Below are positions 59,301 to 64,000 of a DNA stretch of 64,000 nt, in pieces. This DNA comes from an uncultured Verrucomicrobia subdivision 3 bacterium (GTDB taxonomy: Bacteria > Verrucomicrobiota > Verrucomicrobiia > Limisphaerales > UBA11358), in NCBI GenBank assembly GCA_903850425.1, contig CAINLR010000141.1, positions 109,296-173,295 on the forward strand, read 5' to 3'. Within the stretch, counting starts at the first letter, position 1. Each line of letters begins with the position of its first letter. The position numbers were made by a program, and so were the translations under genes. The notes under the pieces are model-generated. The model made no database searches, was not told where the DNA came from, and was given only the letters and a program-made list of their open reading frames with translations.

Positions 59301-59890
59301 TGGCCGAACACCACATCGTCATTGATACCCGGAGCCGAGCCGCCGACCCAGTTGCCGCCGGCATTCCAATTCGTGTTTACGCCAGCGAGATAATTGGCGC
59401 CACTCCACATCGCCGCTACTTGCAGGTCGAACGACCAGTTGTTAGTGGCACCGCCACTCGCAATCACGCTCAGCGGATACAGTCCTTGCGGCACCGAGCC
59501 GTCCAGCGTGAGGGTGATCAGCAAATTGGTGGTGAGGGCGGTGGAGGGAAACCCGCCATCCAGTGGCAAGGCACCCGTCGTCGCCGCGATGCTATACGTC
59601 GCGCCGGCAGGCAGGCCGGAAAGACTCAAATCCACTGGATTCACGAGCGAGCCCACCGTGCAGAGGTTGGTGAAGACATAATTGCCATTGTAGCTCAACG
59701 GCACGGTGGCCCGGTTGACCGGCGAGCGGAAGCGCACCGTCTGCGCTGGCGCGACCGTGGTCATCCCGACCACCAGCGCGGCGGCAACGAGGGCCAGGCG
59801 CCAGGAGCGGCCGAGGGTTTCAAGAACGCTGAGGTGGTTTCTCCGCGTCGAGAGACGAAGAGCCGACGAGGTGTGGGTGGCGTGATACAT
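56363..59890 (-). CDS. Large repetitive surface protein, beta-helix/autotransporter-like
   Basis: The protein (1175 aa) has an extended signal region (about 28-49, RLALVAAALVVGMTTVAPAQ). It is Asn/Thr/Gly-rich with many repeats of about 20-25 residues with patterns such as GSLVVQPGGMVTNTGTMNN-like and TTIQGGSASGFPGRVLLSQ. This fits a right-handed beta-helix of autotransporter-associated type, exported to the cell surface. No beta-barrel or LPXTG motif is seen; a C-terminal VYYRLTFP resembles ends of other Verrucomicrobial surface proteins. Function unknown, probably adhesion or polysaccharide contact. A terminator follows it. Confidence 0.8.
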   Translation of the reverse strand: MYHATHTSSALRLSTRRNHLSVLETLGRSWRLALVAAALVVGMTTVAPAQTVRFRSPVNRATVPLSYNGNYVFTNLCTVGSLVNPVDLSLSGLPAGATYSIAATTGALPLDGGFPSTALTTNLLITLTLDGSVPQGLYPLSVIASGGATNNWSFDLQVAAMWSGANYLAGVNTNWNAGGNWVGGSAPGINDDVVFGQSGATNAATITNVIVTASTAVSSVRFAPTNSTFKTYTVQINPGVTLGVGGDKGFSLMKDTLNAFTGNGGLTITVRGDQGTLAVTNENANFVTLVDNQQATTLDFSGLGNFVADVNQVGVGDYSFYPNYRNLNNLNSYGGIPRQFLNSLNLARTNIIKTVYADPFNSTNADDRHFGFSWLNTEIAGSTTVQNLNLGISNIFYVDSINFGGGNSRGNAQFNSIFAASNPIAIFRGTNGGRMSVFAIADGAGTNSSQTSPNNNVSFLAGTVDILADRFYVGRDRKLIPAGQNPSYVGNFLMGKGIVDAKTVILGFREYNQTNAPAGQVSLGYCVGRITVSNTAAFKVSESITLGSTVANNLNEEGDPTTGNQDQGQITLIGGGQLSASTIYVGGPVYGYSKNNRISVTNNSSLIVSNTCASANQMLDAIAFANGSQLTVTLNATSTVAVVYATNFNMVGSNSLVIAAIKNPGSLVNGMQIPLFKWASGAAPSFTVFNQSGYNGQIVTDGGDPLQQNFQVILSTPKNLIWQGYVSADWDNTTANWLDKDTLLHTNFAAGDTVRFDDTAAQFNLNLVSGAVILPGAVVMTNTTNPYIINNTGGGSIIGSSILTKSGTNSLTIDGTTSINVVINGGLFNGAGAIASATINPAATMDFSGAQAGNLNVAGVATVSGTVNGALVVQPGGMVTNTGTMNNSVTVNTNGLLVNNPTGNLANIGAASVVSAGGMLLNRGSINGFNLTISGVFKDTGEGTTTLKGTFTANSGATIIPGGDMVGTTTIQGGSASGFPGRVLLSQGSTNIFKVDILGAANSKLLSGYQDYGGSATARSQNGCTIVITNVTGNFAAGQLFTFFQYSGGGNPSSTGTATNTYPVITPATPGPGLAWDLTQLWPLGAIGVVSSSSGTFLTNSFVLSPNKTNIVIQFDWPATNFGWRLQSLVTPLAVGLAPNTNYVWTGVNGSWTNTTLTLTNVLGTNSVYYRLTFP

Positions 59891-59945
59891 GGAGTTTAGG
59901 TTTTGTTAGCTCGTGAGGGGATTGAGTTGCGGAAATACAGATGGC

Positions 59946-60758
59946 TTATTTGTAGGGCGCGCGATCCATCACCCATTCGTAATCCGCACTGCGGTTCAAA
60001 TTAACGCCGTTCCAGCGGGAATAGTCGCCATTGCCGAGCACGGGAATAACCGTCCGCGGATCCTTCCATTTGTAAATTTCGGAATGGCCATCGGCAAAGG
60101 AGAAGCTGGAGCAGCGATTATGGTAGCTGGCCGGCAGATCCTGCCACTGCTCCTGCCCGACTGCCTCGCCATATTTACAAGCAAAGGTGGCATCGCCAAT
60201 GCCATCGCCATGCTCGTCCAGGAAAACCAGAATGCTCGCCGGCCCCGGAATGTTGAGGTCCGAAACTTTTTTGGCGGAAAAATAATTTCTCCCGTTGCCA
60301 TTGATGAACTGGCCGGAGCCGCCGCCGGCCCCGACGGATTGAAACATCGAATAGCTGCGCATGCGCTCGCCATTTTTGGCATTCACCTTGTCGCCGGGGC
60401 ATTTATACACACCCGCCGACTTGATATATGCCGACATCAAGGCATTTGAACCAATCAACATGGACACGTTGGTATTGCCCACCGAAGTATTGAAATCCAG
60501 CCAGATACTGGCATCCACCCAACTGGCAACCGACATGAGTTGATCCTCGTTGTCGCCTTGAAACATGATCCAGCCCAAAGTCATCTGTTTGGTATTGCTG
60601 AGGCAGACAATGCCCTGTGCCTTGAACTTCGCCTTGCTCAGGGCCGGCAGCAGCATGGCCGCCAGGATCGCAATGATCGCGATCACGACCAGCAGCTCAA
60701 TCAGGGTAAAGGCGCGTCGGAGCATGGGACGCGAGAATGCATTTGCTTTGGAACTCAT
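59946..60758 (-). CDS. Prepilin-like protein with H-X9-DG motif
   Basis: The protein is 270 aa from ATG 60758. The type IV prepilin cleavage motif is [31 protein letters not shown]; residue -1 is Ala instead of the usual Gly. The C-terminal region has [17 protein letters not shown], where His and DG are separated by nine residues, the H-X9-DG processing domain. It is probably a pseudopilin/minor pilin secreted through the type II-like system powered by the pilB product at 8-10 kb. Standing next to a surface protein and a glycan operon, it may carry a substrate-contact function. Confidence 0.9.
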   Translation of the reverse strand: MSSKANAFSRPMLRRAFTLIELLVVIAIIAILAAMLLPALSKAKFKAQGIVCLSNTKQMTLGWIMFQGDNEDQLMSVASWVDASIWLDFNTSVGNTNVSMLIGSNALMSAYIKSAGVYKCPGDKVNAKNGERMRSYSMFQSVGAGGGSGQFINGNGRNYFSAKKVSDLNIPGPASILVFLDEHGDGIGDATFACKYGEAVGQEQWQDLPASYHNRCSSFSFADGHSEIYKWKDPRTVIPVLGNGDYSRWNGVNLNRSADYEWVMDRAPYK

Positions 60759-60911
60759 GGCTTTCAAATTTGGGTGTGCGCTAACCTAGCACAACCCCCG
60801 GATTTGGTGTAATACAAAAACGGATAATTGATTTACGAATTCTGCCACCAGTCAAACCGGGGTTTACATCCGACGCCGAACCGACAAAAATGGCGGCGAA
60901 CCATTCCTGTG

Positions 60912-62807
60912 ATGCCACACCCATCCAAACACGCCCGTCTGGCCGCGCTCTGCCTCGCGTGCCTGCTGCCCGCGGCGGCCGGGCGCGCGGTGGAATTTTG
61001 GGTCGCGCCGGCGGGGACCAGCCGCGCCGATGGCGCGCGCGCGAATCCCTTCGCCAGCCCCGCCGCCGCGCTGGAAAAAGTCGGCGCCCTGCGACGGTTG
61101 GGGCAACTTCCTCCCGGCGAACCTGTCCGCATTTTTTTGCGGGAGGGAATTTATCCGCTCACCGGGCCGCTGTCGTTTCAATCGCCCGCTGCGTCGGGCA
61201 CCACCGGCCCGATCCAACTGACCGCGGCGCCGGCGGAACACCCGGTGTTGAGCGGCGGCGTGCGCCTCGCCGGCTGGCACCCGTTGCGGGAAAACCTTTC
61301 CGGGCTGCCGCCCAGCGCGCGGGAAAAGGTCTGGGTCGCCGACGCGCCAAAAATCGCCGGACGCATTTTGGAATTCCGGCAGCTTTGGGTGAACGATCAA
61401 AAAGCCAGCCGCGCCCGGGAACCAAACGGCGACCAGCTCACCCGCCTCGTCGCGTGGGACAAACCGAATCAAGTAGCCACGATTCCAGCCACGGCGCTCG
61501 CGGGAATCAAACAACCTGCCGGGCTGGAAATGGTGGTGGCTCAAGTCTGGGAAATCGCCGGCCTGCGCGTGCAGTCCATCCGCCGCAATGGCACCAATGC
61601 ACTGCTCACATTCAACGAACCGGAAAGCCAACTTGAATTTGAGCATCCCTGGCCGCCGGTGATCGTGAACACGCATTATCGCGCCCCGTTTTTTTTGGTG
61701 AACGCAATGGAATTCCTCGATGCGCCCGGCGAATGGTTTGAAGATGTGCGCGCCGGAAAAATCTATTACTGGCCACGCGCGGGCGAAGACCTGACGCGCG
61801 CCAGCGTTTTTGCACCGACGATCGAAACGCTGGTGCAAATCGAAGGCTCGCTCGACCAGCCGGTCGCCAACCTCGAATTCAGCGGCCTCACGTTTGCGCA
61901 CACCACCTGGCTGCGGCCGTCGCAACAAGGCCATGTGCCGTTGCAAGCCGGCATGTTTCTGCTGGCCGCGAGCAAGTTGTCGCCCAAAGGCACGCCCTAT
62001 CACGCCGGCCTCGACAATCTGGCGTGGATTGGCCGCCCGCCCGCCGCCGTTTCAGTGAAAAATGCCAGTCACATCACATTTGAAAACTGCACCTTTGAAC
62101 AGCTGGCGTCCGCCGGTTTGGATTTTCAAAGCGGCACGCATGATGACCTGGTGCGAGGCTGCACCTTCCGCGACCTTGGCGGCAACGGGATCCAGCTCGG
62201 CAAATTTTCGGACCCGCAGGTCGAAGCCCATATTCCTTATCAACCGGCCGACGCCCGCGAAGTCTGCGCGCAGGAGAAAATCTCCAACAATGTCCTCTCT
62301 GATTGCGCCAATGAAGACTGGGGCGGCGTCGGCATCGGCGTCGGCTACGCACGAAACATTGTCATCGCGCACAACGAAATTTTCAATCTGCCTTACACCG
62401 GCATCAGCGTCGGCTGGGGTTGGACAAAGACGACCAACGCTGCGCGCGACAATTTTATTTTCGCCAATCGCATCCACCGCGTCGGCCAGCGGCTGGGCGA
62501 CTTGGGCGGCATTTACATCTTGTCGGCGCAGCCGGGAACGGTGGTTGCCGAAAATGCCCTGTTTGATCTGCCGCCGAGTCCGTTCGTGCCGGATCCGCAG
62601 CACTGGTTTTATCTCTATCTGGACGAAGGCGCGTCCGGCACCACGGTGCGCGACAACTGGTGTCCGGCGGAAAAGTTTTTGAAAAATGCCAACGGGCCGG
62701 GCAACACGTGGACGAATAACGGTCCACTGGCTTCCGCAAAAATCAAAAACGCCGCCGGCCTGGAACCGGCGTTTCAATATTTGCTCCCAAAAACCAAGGC
62801 CGATTAA
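60912..62807 (+). CDS. Secreted right-handed beta-helix protein
   Basis: The protein is 631 aa from ATG 60912; the frame starts at 60828. A signal peptide (about 1-25, ALCLACLLPAAAGRA) is followed by VEFWVAPAGTSRADGARANPF, the start of a pectate-lyase-3/NosD-like beta-helix. ITFENCTFEQLASAGLDFQ, DLVRGCTFRDLGGNGIQL and NIVIAHNEIFNLPYTGISVGWG are typical parallel coils. It may cleave or bind polysaccharide. It is divergent from the prepilin gene and precedes a GH78 rhamnosidase. Confidence 0.82.
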   Translation: MPHPSKHARLAALCLACLLPAAAGRAVEFWVAPAGTSRADGARANPFASPAAALEKVGALRRLGQLPPGEPVRIFLREGIYPLTGPLSFQSPAASGTTGPIQLTAAPAEHPVLSGGVRLAGWHPLRENLSGLPPSAREKVWVADAPKIAGRILEFRQLWVNDQKASRAREPNGDQLTRLVAWDKPNQVATIPATALAGIKQPAGLEMVVAQVWEIAGLRVQSIRRNGTNALLTFNEPESQLEFEHPWPPVIVNTHYRAPFFLVNAMEFLDAPGEWFEDVRAGKIYYWPRAGEDLTRASVFAPTIETLVQIEGSLDQPVANLEFSGLTFAHTTWLRPSQQGHVPLQAGMFLLAASKLSPKGTPYHAGLDNLAWIGRPPAAVSVKNASHITFENCTFEQLASAGLDFQSGTHDDLVRGCTFRDLGGNGIQLGKFSDPQVEAHIPYQPADAREVCAQEKISNNVLSDCANEDWGGVGIGVGYARNIVIAHNEIFNLPYTGISVGWGWTKTTNAARDNFIFANRIHRVGQRLGDLGGIYILSAQPGTVVAENALFDLPPSPFVPDPQHWFYLYLDEGASGTTVRDNWCPAEKFLKNANGPGNTWTNNGPLASAKIKNAAGLEPAFQYLLPKTKAD

Positions 62808-62827
62808 TCTTCAAGCTGCAACGAAAC

Positions 62828-64000
62828 ATGAAAACATTTCTTGGTCTCCTGTTCGCCGCGTTCACGCTGGCCGCCGCCCACGCCGCGCTGACGCCGGTTG
62901 ATTTGCGCTGCGATTACGCCGTGAACCCGCTGGGCGTGGACTCACAAAATCCGCGACTGTTCTGGAAGCTGACGGGCAGCGAACGCGGCCAGCGGCAGAC
63001 GGCGTATGAAATTCTCGCCGCGTCCGCCACCGCACAGCTCGCGCGCAACACCGGTGATCTGTGGGCCAGCGGCAAAGTGGCTTCGGCTGAAACCATCCAG
63101 ATTCCATATGCGGGAAGGGAATTGACGTCGGCGGCGCGGATTTTCTGGAAGGTCCGCGTGTGGGACGAACACGGGAAAGTTTCCAAGTGGAGCCCGCCGG
63201 CGACGTGGACGATGGGCCTTTTGAACGTCACCAATGATCCAACCTCCTCGCACGGTGTGGTCGGCGGCAATTGGAAGGCGGGGTGGATCGGCGCGGATGA
63301 CACCAACCTTCCATCGCTGCTTCTGCGCCGTGAATTCGTGGTGAACACTGGACTCAAGCGCGCACTCGTGAATGTCTGCGGCCTCGGCCAATACGAGCTG
63401 ACGCTCAACGGCAAAAAAGTAGGTGAAGACTTTCTTTCGCCCGGCTGGACCAAATACGATAAGACGTGTCTTTACGACACACACGACCTCACGGCGAAGT
63501 TGCGGCGCGGTAAAAATGCCATCGGCCTCGAACTGGGTAACGGCATGTATAATGTTCTCGGCGGTGGCCGGTTCACCAAATTCAAAGGCTCGTTCGGCCC
63601 GCAGAAGGCCATCGCGCAAATCCGGCTGGAATACGAAAACGGCATGGTGGAACTCATCAGCACAGACGGAAGTTGGCGCACCGCGCCTGGCCCGATTACC
63701 TTTTCCTCGATCTATGGCGGCGAAGATTTTGACGCCCGGCTCGTGCAAACCGGTTGGAACAAACCCGATTTCGACGACTCAGAATGGCCGCACGCAAAAT
63801 TTGTGGACGGTCCCGGCGGACAATTGCGCGGGCTTTCCTGCGCCGCGCCGCCGATCCGCGAGTTTGAAATTCACCAACCGGTCGCAAAACACACGCTCAC
63901 GAATGGGGACGTGGTTTTCGACCTCGGCCAAAATGCCGCGCACGTTCCGAGAATTTCCGTGACCGGCCCGGTGGGGAGCAAAGTGCGGCTCCTGCCGGCG
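62828..64000 (+). CDS. Alpha-L-rhamnosidase (GH78), 3' end cut off by window
   Basis: This partial gene has 391 codons. The signal peptide is MKTFLGLLFAAFTLAAAHA. The N-terminal domains begin ALTPVDLRCDYAVNPLGVD and NPRLFWKLTGS, the typical GH78 start. LLLRREFVV, CGLGQYELTLNGKKVG and GWTKYDKTCLYDTHDLT form the rhamnosidase-N jelly-roll, the fold also seen in the kinase at the left edge. The catalytic (alpha/alpha)6 domain lies beyond the window. It releases L-rhamnose from rhamnogalacturonan-type glycans. It starts 20 nt after the beta-helix gene and is probably co-transcribed. Confidence 0.93.
   Translation, partial: MKTFLGLLFAAFTLAAAHAALTPVDLRCDYAVNPLGVDSQNPRLFWKLTGSERGQRQTAYEILAASATAQLARNTGDLWASGKVASAETIQIPYAGRELTSAARIFWKVRVWDEHGKVSKWSPPATWTMGLLNVTNDPTSSHGVVGGNWKAGWIGADDTNLPSLLLRREFVVNTGLKRALVNVCGLGQYELTLNGKKVGEDFLSPGWTKYDKTCLYDTHDLTAKLRRGKNAIGLELGNGMYNVLGGGRFTKFKGSFGPQKAIAQIRLEYENGMVELISTDGSWRTAPGPITFSSIYGGEDFDARLVQTGWNKPDFDDSEWPHAKFVDGPGGQLRGLSCAAPPIREFEIHQPVAKHTLTNGDVVFDLGQNAAHVPRISVTGPVGSKVRLLPA

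Overview
The window looks like a soil or freshwater member of the Verrucomicrobiota, of the Pedosphaera/Limisphaerales type. This is inferred from gene content and repeat style, not from a marker gene. The DNA is GC-rich and gene-dense. It carries many secreted carbohydrate-active proteins without any SusC/SusD pair, an H-X9-DG prepilin, a histidine kinase with a jelly-roll-like sensor, GxxExxY and DUF3826 proteins, and many short interspersed repeats of a kind I associate with this phylum. No rRNA, tRNA, CRISPR array, phage or classical transposase was seen.

Left part (1-34.3 kb), mostly housekeeping and envelope genes. A truncated sensor kinase (minus) is followed by trpE, a 52-residue Cys-rich protein, and an nfeD-slipin membrane operon with two unknown membrane proteins and an FmdB zinc ribbon. 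Next come a secreted Pro-rich protein, a pilB/gspE ATPase with a TPR/MshEN-like partner, and a 1494-residue two-domain glycogen-debranching-type enzyme. The 15.6-21.3 kb stretch is a heptose cluster. The minus strand encodes an HddA-type kinase, an HddC-type nucleotidyltransferase, a SIS isomerase, GmhB and a transaldolase, which could make sedoheptulose 7-phosphate and convert it to GDP-heptose. On the plus strand are a stand-alone RfaE2 nucleotidyltransferase and a GT4 glycosyltransferase. Then follow a CbiX protein, a Gfo/Idh/MocA dehydrogenase, a PaaK-like ligase, a GT2 glycosyltransferase, serA, a parvulin foldase, a coiled-coil protein, a second FmdB protein, a KamA-type radical SAM enzyme, an alpha/beta hydrolase and a canonical gmhA.

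Right part (34.3-64 kb), a plant-polysaccharide (pectin/arabinan-type) utilisation region, nearly all on the minus strand. In transcription order it has two pectate-lyase-like proteins, a DapA-family aldolase, an MGH1-like glycosidase, a beta-helix/DUF6298-like protein and a TIM-barrel isomerase. Then come a DUF5060/DUF4038-type glycosidase, a GH67-like protein, a GH127 beta-L-arabinofuranosidase, a GH43-like protein, DUF3826, GxxExxY, a Gfo/Idh/MocA dehydrogenase and a GPH sugar transporter. Several of these genes overlap by 4 nt. Upstream are a 1175-residue surface protein with a terminator and a prepilin. Downstream on the plus strand are a beta-helix protein and a GH78 rhamnosidase that runs off the window.

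The most unusual aspect is the repeats. Several families of short palindromic or tandem repeats sit between genes and also inside genes, in frame. One debranching-enzyme gene appears to carry six, and repeats supply start or stop codons of several genes. A GxxExxY gene, encoding a predicted nuclease-fold protein, lies between imperfect inverted repeats that resemble solo repeats elsewhere in the window, which makes it a candidate small mobile cassette.
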